DNA from: Parasporobacterium paucivorans DSM 15970 | Lineage (GTDB): Bacteria > Bacillota > Clostridia > Lachnospirales > Lachnospiraceae | DNA length: 64,000 nucleotides | Assembly (NCBI RefSeq): GCF_900141895.1 | Contig: NZ_FQYT01000004.1 | Span: 62,001-126,000 of the forward strand | Reading direction: 5' to 3' | Shown here: piece by piece, positions 26,356 through 34,713 of the stretch | Position numbering within the stretch: the first letter of the stretch is position 1 | Layout of the letters: each line of letters begins with the position of its first letter | Notes under the pieces: generated by a model | The model's database searches: none | Told to the model about the DNA's origin: nothing | Seen by the model: the letters and a program-made list of their open reading frames with translations, nothing else | Made by a program: the position numbers and the translations under genes

Positions 26356-27545
26356 TGAAACTGCAGGATTACATCGATCACCTGGATAAGCTTGCTTTTG
26401 AGAATATGTACGGCAGTGATTTTTTCCTGACCTGGGAAAAATCAGATGATGAAATAGCAGCCACCTTTTTGGTTGCAGATGCCTTACGGCATTTGCGGCA
26501 GAGCAATACTTCGACCCGGATTTTCGACAGCGGCCTCGCTATTTCGCAGTTCCGGGACAATTCCACACGTACGCGCTTCAGTTTTGCATCCGCCTGCAAT
26601 ATGCTGGGTCTGGAAGTGCAGGATCTGGATGAGGAAAAGTCCCAGATTGCCCACGGGGAGACCATTCGGGAAACATCCAACATGATTTCTTTTATGGCAG
26701 ATGTCATCGGCATCCGGGACGACATGTACATTGGAAAAGGCAATGAATATATGCGTATGGTGGCAGATGCCGTCCAGGAAGGCTGGGAGGACGGTCTTCT
26801 GGAACAGCGTCCTTCCCTGATCAACCTTCAGTGCGATATCGATCATCCCACGCAGTGCATGGCGGATATGCTGCATATTATCCACCACTTCGGCGGGACA
26901 AAAAATCTGAAGGGAAAGAAACTGGCCATGAGCTGGGCATACTCCCCCTCTTACGGAAAGCCCCTGTCCGTTCCACAGGGCGTTATCGGCCTGATGACCA
27001 GAATGGGTATGGATGTTGTGCTGGCTCACCCGGAAGGCTATGAGGTAATGGCAAACGTGGAAGACGTGGCCATCCGGAATTCCAAGGCCTCGGGCGGAAG
27101 CTTCCAAAAAACAAGCAGCATGAAAGAAGCCTTTTCGGGAGCGGACATTGTTTATCCTAAGAGCTGGGCCCCCTATGCGGCAATGGAAGAGCGTACCCTG
27201 TTATATGAAAAGCGCGATTTTGAAGGGATCGGGGAACTGGAAAAATCCCTTCTTGCCAAAAACGCCGTACATAAAGACTGGGAGTGCACCGAGGACATGA
27301 TGGCATTGACCCGGGATAAGAGTGCCCTTTATATGCACTGCCTCCCGGCAGACATTTCCGGGGTCAGCTGTGTCCAGGGCGAAGTTGCCTCCTCTGTTTT
27401 CGACCGTTACAGGATACCACTATATAAGCAGGCAGGTTACAAACCATATATCATTGCAGCCATGATATTCCTCAGTAAGATCAAGGATCCTCAGAAAACG
27501 CTGCTGACCATGAGGGACCGGAAACTGAAACGATTCTTCGATTAA
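26355..27545 (+). CDS. ygeW: YgeW-type carbamoyltransferase
   Basis: A 396-residue member of the aspartate/ornithine carbamoyltransferase superfamily, the same length as E. coli YgeW. The carbamoyl-phosphate motif is STRTRFSF, with HPTQCMADM and MHCLPAD for the rest of the active site. It is thought to act in the phosphorolytic direction, releasing carbamoyl phosphate from a ureido compound for the next gene product. The ATG overlaps the ygeY stop, with AAGGAGAA upstream. The knotted carbamoyltransferase fold is known for the family and is not read from this sequence. Confidence 0.93.
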   Translation: MKLQDYIDHLDKLAFENMYGSDFFLTWEKSDDEIAATFLVADALRHLRQSNTSTRIFDSGLAISQFRDNSTRTRFSFASACNMLGLEVQDLDEEKSQIAHGETIRETSNMISFMADVIGIRDDMYIGKGNEYMRMVADAVQEGWEDGLLEQRPSLINLQCDIDHPTQCMADMLHIIHHFGGTKNLKGKKLAMSWAYSPSYGKPLSVPQGVIGLMTRMGMDVVLAHPEGYEVMANVEDVAIRNSKASGGSFQKTSSMKEAFSGADIVYPKSWAPYAAMEERTLLYEKRDFEGIGELEKSLLAKNAVHKDWECTEDMMALTRDKSALYMHCLPADISGVSCVQGEVASSVFDRYRIPLYKQAGYKPYIIAAMIFLSKIKDPQKTLLTMRDRKLKRFFD

Positions 27546-27559
27546 CCGGAGGGCATTCC

Positions 27560-28495
27560 ATGAAAAAACGCATTGTCATTGCTTTAGGCGGAAACGCATT
27601 AGGCAGCTCCCTCGCGGAGCAGATGATTGCCGTAAAAAAGACTTCCATGGCAATAGCCGGCCTGATTGCCCAAGGACATGACGTTGTCATTACCCATGGC
27701 AATGGTCCCCAGGTCGGCATGATTCAGGAAGCCATGGATATTTTTTCAGATATTTCCCCCAAGCATCCGCGGATACCCCTGACGGTCTGCGTGGCCATGA
27801 GCCAGGCATACATCGGTTACGATCTTCAGAATGCGCTGAGGGAAGAGCTGATCAACCGGGGAATAGACAAATCCGTCTCCACGGTTATCACCCAGGTCCT
27901 GGTGGATAAGGATGATTCGGCCTTTCAGAATCCGGTCAAGCCCATCGGGAATATCCTTTCCCAAGAGGAACTGGCGGCAGCCCTCGGAAATAATAAGCCT
28001 GTACTATTTGAGGCGGGAAAAGGCTACCGCAGAGTGGTGGCTTCTCCGCGCCCGATTGCCGTCATTGAGCAGGGCAGCATCAACGCCCTTCTGAACGCCG
28101 GTGAGGTGGTGATTGCCTGTGGCGGCGGCGGCATTCCCGTAGTGGCAGAGGGCAGACATCTTAGAGGAATTCCTTCCGTTATCGACAAGGATTTCTCCAG
28201 CTGCGTCCTGGCACAAAACATACAGGCGGAAACCCTGATCATACTGACCGCGGTCGAGAAAGTCTCCATATACTTCGGTTCTCCCCATCAAGTGGACCTG
28301 GACAGCATTACGACCACACAGGCACGGAAATACATGGAAGAAGGACATTTTGGGGCGGGCTCCATGCTCCCCAAAATCACAGCGGCCATCGAATTTGCTG
28401 AATCTGGCGAGCACAGGGTATCCCTTATCACGCTTCTGGAGAAGGCATCGGAAGGAATCGCCGGAAAGACAGGCACAAGAATCACGAAAGGATGA
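27560..28495 (+). CDS. yqeA: Carbamate kinase (YqeA/ArcC-like)
   Basis: A 311-residue amino-acid-kinase-fold enzyme that makes ATP from carbamoyl phosphate and ADP. Signatures are ALGGNALG, THGNGPQVG, the ACGGGGIPVV loop and VIDKDFSS. It follows ygeW, so substrate-level phosphorylation from purine-derived carbamoyl phosphate is the likely energy gain of the whole pathway. No arginine deiminase genes are near, which argues against an arc operon. Confidence 0.93.
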   Translation: MKKRIVIALGGNALGSSLAEQMIAVKKTSMAIAGLIAQGHDVVITHGNGPQVGMIQEAMDIFSDISPKHPRIPLTVCVAMSQAYIGYDLQNALREELINRGIDKSVSTVITQVLVDKDDSAFQNPVKPIGNILSQEELAAALGNNKPVLFEAGKGYRRVVASPRPIAVIEQGSINALLNAGEVVIACGGGGIPVVAEGRHLRGIPSVIDKDFSSCVLAQNIQAETLIILTAVEKVSIYFGSPHQVDLDSITTTQARKYMEEGHFGAGSMLPKITAAIEFAESGEHRVSLITLLEKASEGIAGKTGTRITKG

Positions 28496-28499
28496 ACGT

Positions 28500-29792
28500 A
28501 TGTTGAAAATAATCCGCGGGGATATTCTCTTTGCCCCAGACAAAAACAGATACGAGCTTTGGGAAGATTCCTATGTCTTAGTCAAAAAAGGTATCGTTCT
28601 CTCCGTTGTCAAGGAACTCCCCCTTTCCTGCTGGAACCAGCCCGTGGAGGATTTCCGCAACTGCCTGATTATTCCCGGATTCGTGGATCTTCACCTGCAT
28701 GCCTCCCAGTGGCCAAATATGGGAATCGGCTATGATTTTCAGCTCCTTGAGTGGTTGAAAAAATATACTTTTCCTCTGGAAAGCACCTTCAGCGATATGG
28801 AGACAGCCAGAAAGCATTACGAAAGTTTCATCCATGAGCTTTCGGCATCCATGACCACCAGGGCATGTATTCTGGCTACCCGGCACCTGCCCGCTACCCG
28901 CCTGCTGGTTTCCATGCTCAGAGAATCCGGCCTGGGGGCTTTCGTGGGCAAAGTAAACATGGACAGGAATGCGGATCCTCCACTGCTGGAAAATACGGAG
29001 GATTCCATCGAGGAAACCAGGCTGCTGGCACAGGAAATGCAGGAATTTGAGCAGTTCCATCCGGATACCCTGGTCCATCCTATCCTTTCGCCCCGCTTTG
29101 TCCCAAGCACCACGCCTGAATTGATGACTGCCCTGGGAAAGATGGCGCAGGAGTACGATCTCCCCATACAATCTCACCTGGATGAAAACCTGGATGAAAT
29201 CGCCTGGGTCAGACAGCTGCATCCAGGCGATCTTGATTTTGCCCATGTATACGAAAGGTTCCACCTTCTGAAACCGGATAAAACCATCATGGCCCATTGC
29301 ATTCATATGACCGAGGATGAAATACGTCTAATAAAGGACAGACGGATTTTCATCGCTCATTGTCCATCTTCCAATTGCAACCTGGCAAGCGGCATTATGC
29401 CTCTCCGAAAATACCTGGATAATGATATGCTGATAGGAATCGGTTCGGATATTGGAGGAGGGAACACCCTGGATATGCGTGCTCATGTGCAGCTGGCCAT
29501 GCAGATGTCCAGGCTCTATTATTCCGCCAACCGCTCCTTTAAACCTGTATCTGTGCGGGAGGCCTTCTACCTTGCCACCAAAGGCGGAGGACGCTTTTTT
29601 GGCAAGGTGGGAAGCTTTGAAAAAGGATATGAATTTGACGCCCTGGTCATAGACGACGGATACAAAAAAGGATTACCGGATAAGCCTTCCCTGGAAACCA
29701 GGCTGGAAAAGCTTATAAATACCGATAATCCTGTTCTTATAATCAAAAAGTACGTGCGCGGAAAAGAAATTCAGCGGTCTTCCCTGAAGTAG
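28500..29792 (+). CDS. guaD: Guanine deaminase-like amidohydrolase
   Basis: A 430-residue zinc amidohydrolase. GFVDLHLHASQWPNMG followed by LLEWLKKYTFPLE is the guanine deaminase signature; further metal-site motifs are QSHLDEN, AHCIHMTEDE and GIGSDIGGG. The enzyme converts guanine to xanthine plus ammonia and would feed the Mo hydroxylases. It starts four bases after the yqeA stop. Its 3' end overlaps the convergent permease gene by 22 bases. Confidence 0.9.
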   Translation: MLKIIRGDILFAPDKNRYELWEDSYVLVKKGIVLSVVKELPLSCWNQPVEDFRNCLIIPGFVDLHLHASQWPNMGIGYDFQLLEWLKKYTFPLESTFSDMETARKHYESFIHELSASMTTRACILATRHLPATRLLVSMLRESGLGAFVGKVNMDRNADPPLLENTEDSIEETRLLAQEMQEFEQFHPDTLVHPILSPRFVPSTTPELMTALGKMAQEYDLPIQSHLDENLDEIAWVRQLHPGDLDFAHVYERFHLLKPDKTIMAHCIHMTEDEIRLIKDRRIFIAHCPSSNCNLASGIMPLRKYLDNDMLIGIGSDIGGGNTLDMRAHVQLAMQMSRLYYSANRSFKPVSVREAFYLATKGGGRFFGKVGSFEKGYEFDALVIDDGYKKGLPDKPSLETRLEKLINTDNPVLIIKKYVRGKEIQRSSLK

Positions 29793-30721
29793 TTTATTCC
29801 GCAGCCTGCAGGTTGGGAATTTTCCTTCGACTGCCTTATGGAAGTAACTATCAGAACCAGAGCCGTAACAAGGAAAGGCAGCATATCATAAAAGGCTTCC
29901 GGAATTCCCACGGAGGGAACGTAGTAGCGGAGTATATTGAACGCGCCAAAGACAAAGGACCCAAATATTGCCCTGACGGGGCTCCAGGCAGCAAATATTA
30001 CAAGGGCAACGGCAATCCAGCCAAAACCTCCCACGCTGTTGCTTATCCAGACACCGTTATTGATGATCATGGCGCAGTAAACTCCGCCTATCCCACATAT
30101 TCCGCCGCCAAGGATGATATTGATGTATTTCAGCTTTGTAACCCTTATTCCCGCTGCGTCCGCAGCGGAAGGATTCTCTCCAATCGCTCTCAGGCTGAGG
30201 CCTGTCTTTGTTTTCTTCAGATACCACCAAAGTACGATGGCAATGACAATTCCGAGGTATACAAAGGGATTATAGGAGAACAGAAGCTTTCCGACCACAG
30301 GAAGATTACTGAGGCCCTCTATATTGATGCTTCTCATCTGCCCTGTAATCTTTTCGGGAAGTTTAAGAGTTCCCGATTCGGAAAGTCCAAGGTAGTATAA
30401 TCCAAGAAAATTTCCCAGTCCGATTCCGAATATCGTAAGAGTAAGACCGGTGACATTCTGGTCTGCCATAAAGGTTACGGTAAGTACAGCGTATATGGCC
30501 GCACCTACTGCCCCGCCCAGAAAGGCGGCAATCAGGGAAAGCAGAAAGCTGTCCGAGTAATAACCCACCATGAATCCCGAAACGGCTCCCATGGACATCA
30601 TCCCTTCCACTCCCAGGTTCAGGTGTCCGGACTTCTCATTCAATATCTCCCCAACCGTTCCGTATAAAAGAGGTGTGCCGGAAATCACCGCGGCTGCAAT
30701 GAATTTTATAACCATCTCCAT
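29771..30721 (-). CDS. ABC transporter permease, nucleoside/purine type
   Basis: A 316-residue integral membrane protein of the branched-chain/nucleoside permease superfamily (YufQ/NupQ-like), with about eight hydrophobic segments. Conserved stretches are LNEKSGHLNLGVEGMMSMG and a loop LSLRAIGENPSAADAAGI. It pairs with the permease upstream, sharing one base (TGATG), and works with the BMP-type binding protein. The substrate, a nucleoside or free purine, is inferred from family and position. Confidence 0.88.
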   Translation of the reverse strand: MEMVIKFIAAAVISGTPLLYGTVGEILNEKSGHLNLGVEGMMSMGAVSGFMVGYYSDSFLLSLIAAFLGGAVGAAIYAVLTVTFMADQNVTGLTLTIFGIGLGNFLGLYYLGLSESGTLKLPEKITGQMRSINIEGLSNLPVVGKLLFSYNPFVYLGIVIAIVLWWYLKKTKTGLSLRAIGENPSAADAAGIRVTKLKYINIILGGGICGIGGVYCAMIINNGVWISNSVGGFGWIAVALVIFAAWSPVRAIFGSFVFGAFNILRYYVPSVGIPEAFYDMLPFLVTALVLIVTSIRQSKENSQPAGCGINYFREDR

Positions 30722-31815
30722 CAGTCAGTCCCTCCTTTTTTTCTGCGGATAAATCTGTACCTAACGAAAAATTCACATCCCAGGACGAAAAACAGTATGA
30801 TTCCCTGCAGCACCTCGGATGAGTCCGTCGAAAGTCCGAACTCAGACTGTATGACCGTACTTCCTTTTTCCAGAACGCTGAACAGAAATGATACCAGAAG
30901 AATGGTAAACGGATTCAGCCTGGCCAGCCATGCCACGATGATGGCGGTAAATCCCACGCCTCCGGCAACTGCTGTTGCAAGGGTCATATCTGAGCCTGTT
31001 GCAGATACCATGCCAGTAATCCCGCAGATTCCACCGCTTATGAACATGGTCCTGAGGACAATTTTCCTTACATTCATTCCGGCATATCTGGCAGTGGCTT
31101 TACTTTCTCCCACAACGTTGATTTCATACCCGTGCTTTGAATATCTCATATAAATGAAGACCAGGACAACCAGGATGATTCCGATTATCCAGCCTGCCTG
31201 CACCCCAAAAATCTTGTCCAACTGTGCATTTTTTGAAAATCTTGCAATTTTGGGAAATCCCCCGGATTCAGGGTCTGCCCAGGGTCCATCCCGAAGGAAT
31301 ACAATGATATAAAGGGCAATGTAATTCAGCATCAGGGTAAACAGTGTCTCGTTTGTGTTATACCGCACTTTGAAAAACGCAGGAATCAGACCCCATATTC
31401 CACCACCGATGATACCGGCGATAATCATCAGGATTATAAGCAGAACATGCGGAAGGCCGTCAAAAAACAGGGCGAAATAGGAAGCAAATATTGCCCCCAT
31501 GATTACCTGTCCCTCCGCACCGATATTCCAGAACCTCATCCGGAATGCCAGGGTGATTCCCAAAGAGGTAATCAAAAGCGGTATCATGTATTTGATGGTA
31601 GCCTGTATGGCCATTTCGCTTCGGAAGGATCCCCGGATAATCGTCCAGTATACAGAAATAGGGTTATGCCCAACTGCAAGTATGAAAACACCTCCGGCTA
31701 CCAGGGCAAGGCCAAAAGCCGCAAGCCTTAGAAACATGGCGTTTTTAGCCGTCAACTCATTTCTTTTTCCAATTCGGATAAGTGGTTCTTTCGCAGTATT
31801 GTTCATATTAGCCAT
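30721..31815 (-). CDS. ABC transporter permease, nucleoside/purine type
   Basis: A 364-residue membrane protein of the same superfamily (YufP/NupP-like), with about nine to ten hydrophobic segments and the coupling-loop pattern GYEINVVGESKATARYAGM. NIGAEGQVIMGAI is typical of this permease group. The start overlaps the end of the ATPase gene by 8 bases, so the subunits are probably co-translated. Confidence 0.88.
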   Translation of the reverse strand: MANMNNTAKEPLIRIGKRNELTAKNAMFLRLAAFGLALVAGGVFILAVGHNPISVYWTIIRGSFRSEMAIQATIKYMIPLLITSLGITLAFRMRFWNIGAEGQVIMGAIFASYFALFFDGLPHVLLIILMIIAGIIGGGIWGLIPAFFKVRYNTNETLFTLMLNYIALYIIVFLRDGPWADPESGGFPKIARFSKNAQLDKIFGVQAGWIIGIILVVLVFIYMRYSKHGYEINVVGESKATARYAGMNVRKIVLRTMFISGGICGITGMVSATGSDMTLATAVAGGVGFTAIIVAWLARLNPFTILLVSFLFSVLEKGSTVIQSEFGLSTDSSEVLQGIILFFVLGCEFFVRYRFIRRKKGGTD

Positions 31816-33343
31816 GAGCCTCTGCCTCCCCTCTTACGGAATCGGTCATCATAAGCCCAATCTCCTCTTTGGTCGTCTCCGCCGCCGCTACGATTCCGGT
31901 CACCTCTCCATGGCACAGAACCATAATACGGTCAGAAAGCTCCAAAAGGACATCCAGATCTTCACCGATAAATATTATGGCAACATTTTTCTTTTTTTGT
32001 TCGTTAAGCAAATCATATATTACGTAGGAGGAATTTATGTCCAGCCCCCTCACCGGATAGGCCGTAATGAGAAGGTTTGGACTGGATTCTATCTCCCTTC
32101 CAAGCAGTACTTTCTGAACATTTCCGCCCGAAAGATGCCTGACCGGTGTTTCCGTGCCAGGAGTACGGATTTCCAGCTTGCCGATCAGGTCCTGCGCCAG
32201 CTTTTTGGCCGGCTTTTTATCAACGAAAATTCCTTTATTCTTGTTGTAGCTTTTCAGGAGCATATTGTCAGTCATCCCCATGGAAGCGACAAGCCCCATT
32301 CCCAGCCTGTCCTCGGGAACAAAGCTCATATGTATGCCCAGGTCGATGATTTCTTTGGGTGATTTCCCAATGATATTTTCCTTTTCATAGAGGATCGCAC
32401 CTTTTTTTGGTCTCATAAGTCCCGCAATCGTTTCACAGAGTTCCTTCTGACCGCTGCCCGCAATGCCTGCCACCCCCAGTATCTCGCCCCGGAAAATATC
32501 AAAACGAACATCATCGATGGCTTTTGTACCGTCCTCCCGGTAAACCGTCAGGTCAACCACTTCGAGCAGCTTATCCCCCCTGTCGACTTCCAGGCGTTCT
32601 ATTTCCAGGCTGATGGGCCGTCCTACCATAAGCTCCGTCAATTCGGTAACGGACGTTTCACTGGTTTTCACCGTATCGATGTATTCTCCTTTGCGCAGGA
32701 TGACGACCCTGTCGCTGACAGCCATTACTTCATTCAGCTTATGAGTGATGATTATGATGGACCTTCCCTGATCCCGCATTTTTCTGAGTATTTCAAACAG
32801 TTTTTCGGTTTCCTGAGGAGTCAGAACCGCCGTAGGCTCATCCAGGATCAGCACATTCGCCCCCCTATAGAGAGCCTTCATGATTTCCACCGTCTGCTTC
32901 TCGCTTACTGACATGTTATATACTTTCTGTTCCGGATTGATTTCCAAACCGAATTTCCGGCTCAGTTCCACAATCTCCTGTTTCAGGACTTTCGGCTTTC
33001 TTCTCTTTTCTTTTGTTCCCAGCACGATGTTATCCATCGCATTAAAAACCTCTACCAGTTTAAAATGCTGGTGAATCATTCCAATCCCAAAATTCATTGC
33101 ATCCGTGGGAGAGTTTATGACCGCTTCCTCCCCGTTGACCAGGATGGTGCCCTGATCTGGATGGTAGATACCCGAAATCATGTTCATGAGGGTTGTCTTG
33201 CCCGATCCGTTTTCGCCCAAAAGCGCCAGAATTTCACCCTTTTCCAGCGTAAGATTAATATTGTCATTTGCCTTTACACTTCCAAAGGATTTCGTTATTC
33301 CCCTGCATTCAATTGCGTAATTTGTACTCTTCGTCTCCGCCAT
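31808..33343 (-). CDS. ABC transporter ATP-binding protein with two nucleotide-binding domains
   Basis: A 511-residue protein of the RbsA/YufO type. Domain 1 has Walker A GENGSGKTT, a changed signature MSVSEKQ and Walker B VLILDEPTA. Domain 2 has a degenerate Walker A (GIAGSGQKE), signature LSGGNVQK and a changed Walker B (LLITAYPVRGLD). Asymmetric sites of this kind are normal for the family. It energises uptake by the two permeases. AGGTGG lies 5 bases before the ATG. An upstream hairpin separates it from the binding-protein gene. Confidence 0.92.
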   Translation of the reverse strand: MAETKSTNYAIECRGITKSFGSVKANDNINLTLEKGEILALLGENGSGKTTLMNMISGIYHPDQGTILVNGEEAVINSPTDAMNFGIGMIHQHFKLVEVFNAMDNIVLGTKEKRRKPKVLKQEIVELSRKFGLEINPEQKVYNMSVSEKQTVEIMKALYRGANVLILDEPTAVLTPQETEKLFEILRKMRDQGRSIIIITHKLNEVMAVSDRVVILRKGEYIDTVKTSETSVTELTELMVGRPISLEIERLEVDRGDKLLEVVDLTVYREDGTKAIDDVRFDIFRGEILGVAGIAGSGQKELCETIAGLMRPKKGAILYEKENIIGKSPKEIIDLGIHMSFVPEDRLGMGLVASMGMTDNMLLKSYNKNKGIFVDKKPAKKLAQDLIGKLEIRTPGTETPVRHLSGGNVQKVLLGREIESSPNLLITAYPVRGLDINSSYVIYDLLNEQKKKNVAIIFIGEDLDVLLELSDRIMVLCHGEVTGIVAAAETTKEEIGLMMTDSVRGEAEAHG

Positions 33344-33370
33344 TAATCCACCTGCGCCTAAATATTAATT

Positions 33371-33396
33371 AAGGGGCTGTTGACAAACAGCCCCTT
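33371..33396 (-). terminator. Hairpin between binding-protein and ATPase genes (attenuating terminator or RNA-processing stem)
   Basis: AAGGGGCTGTT and AACAGCCCCTT form an 11-bp perfect stem with a 4-base loop. On the minus strand it is followed by AATTAATATTT rather than a clean T run, so partial termination or protection of the upstream binding-protein message is more likely than full termination. Confidence 0.75.
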
Positions 33397-33446
33397 AGCT
33401 TAAATCAATTTTATTGTTTCACACTTTATTTGTCAATTAAATTAGC

Positions 33447-34595
33447 TTATTTAACTACAATATTTTTGAAGTACCAGTTGATGCCTCCGGTGATTTCCGC
33501 ATCGGACAAGGTGGATCCTTCTTTGCCGACCGTCGTTCCTTCATTTGTTTCGATTACTCCATCAAAAACATTGAAAGATCCATCGAGAATAGACGCTTTT
33601 GCCTGATCAACCGCTTCCGCCGTTCCATCTGCACAGAAAGCGGAGAGATCCGTAATACCAACAAGTCCTTCTTTCATTCCACCATAATAGTTGGAACCAT
33701 CCCATGTTCCATCAATTAAACTCTGGACAGCTGCCGTGTAGTATACACCCCAGTCCCACACTACCGAGGTAAGCGTTGCATCCGGAGCATCCTTGCTCAT
33801 ATTGGAGTTGTATCCAACTCCCCAGACGCCGGCTTCTTCCGCCGCAAGCTGTGGATTTGGTGTATCACAGTGCTGGCCGATTACATCACAGCCTTCTGCT
33901 ATTAATGCTTTTGCCGCACTGGTTTCTGCTTCCGGATCATACCAGCTGTTTGTGACTTTTACAAATACCTGTGCCTCCGGATTTACGGAATATACACCCA
34001 TTGCAAATGCATCCAGTCCACCCGTAACTTCAGAATTTTCCTTATCCATTGCAGCAACAAAACCAACCTTGTCCGATTCGGTCTTAAGGCCCGCTACAAT
34101 GCCTGCAAGATATCTTGCCTGATAAATTCTGCCGAAATAGTTGATGAAGTTCTGTCCGTTTGACTTATAGCCGGATCCATGAGCAAAATATACGTCCGGG
34201 AATTCCTCTGCAAGCGCCTCGCAGGTATCCATATAGCCCCAGCTTGTTGCGAAGATAATATTGCATCCGTCTTCGATACATTCTCTCATGGCTGTTTCAA
34301 TAGCTGTCGGATCACTGTCTGAAATATTGTTCTTACGTATAATCTGACTGTCTTCCAGACCCAGGTTTTGCTGCATTGCCACGATTCCCTGGTCGTGGGT
34401 AAATGTGTATCCGGATCCTTCCGCCGGATCGGATATGTGAATCACGCCAACTTTGATGTCCTCTTTGGCAATCCCCCCTGCTTTGGTAGTCTCGGAACCA
34501 CTGGTGGTTGCTTCATCCCCTGAGCCGGAACATCCAGCAAGAACAAGTGACAGCGATAAAACAAGTGACAGAGCAAGGCCGATAATCTTTTTCAT
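33447..34595 (-). CDS. BMP-family substrate-binding lipoprotein
   Basis: A 382-residue lipoprotein. The N terminus has KK, a hydrophobic run and the lipobox LVLAGC at about residues 17-22, followed by a Ser/Thr/Glu-rich linker to residue 45. The rest is a Bmp/Med (PnrA-like) periplasmic-binding domain with GVIHISDPAEGSGYT and HGSGYKSNGQNF. Known members bind purine nucleosides. Here, beside guaD and the Mo hydroxylases, a purine base, nucleoside or urate is a reasonable guess. It is the first gene of the transporter operon. Confidence 0.92.
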   Translation of the reverse strand: MKKIIGLALSLVLSLSLVLAGCSGSGDEATTSGSETTKAGGIAKEDIKVGVIHISDPAEGSGYTFTHDQGIVAMQQNLGLEDSQIIRKNNISDSDPTAIETAMRECIEDGCNIIFATSWGYMDTCEALAEEFPDVYFAHGSGYKSNGQNFINYFGRIYQARYLAGIVAGLKTESDKVGFVAAMDKENSEVTGGLDAFAMGVYSVNPEAQVFVKVTNSWYDPEAETSAAKALIAEGCDVIGQHCDTPNPQLAAEEAGVWGVGYNSNMSKDAPDATLTSVVWDWGVYYTAAVQSLIDGTWDGSNYYGGMKEGLVGITDLSAFCADGTAEAVDQAKASILDGSFNVFDGVIETNEGTTVGKEGSTLSDAEITGGINWYFKNIVVK

Positions 34596-34632
34596 AATTT
34601 TCTCTCCCTTTTCATAAACTTTTTGTACTATT

Positions 34633-34661
34633 ATATTATCCCAGATTAATTATAATTGCAA
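34633..34661 (-). promoter_or_regulatory. Sigma-A promoter of the purine/nucleoside ABC transporter
   Basis: TTGCAA (34661-34656) and TAATAT (34638-34633) are separated by 17 bases, about 40 bases before the lipoprotein ATG. The leader is too short for a purine riboswitch. Confidence 0.65.
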
Positions 34662-34663
34662 CC

Positions 34664-34705
34664 AAAAAAGGGGATGAACCGGCCCTTTTGGACAGCCACA
34701 TCCCC
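34664..34705 (-). terminator. Terminator of the topoisomerase operon
   Basis: GGGGATG (minus 34705-34699) pairs with CATCCCC (34676-34670) around a 22-base loop that can fold further, and is followed by six T residues. It lies 9 bases after the parC stop and directly upstream of the transporter promoter. Confidence 0.75.
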
Positions 34706-34713
34706 TCCATTGA

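Noticed and set aside
34596-34662. Purine riboswitch upstream of the BMP transporter
   Set aside because: The predicted leader is about 30 bases, too short for a purine aptamer, and no three-way junction pattern is present.
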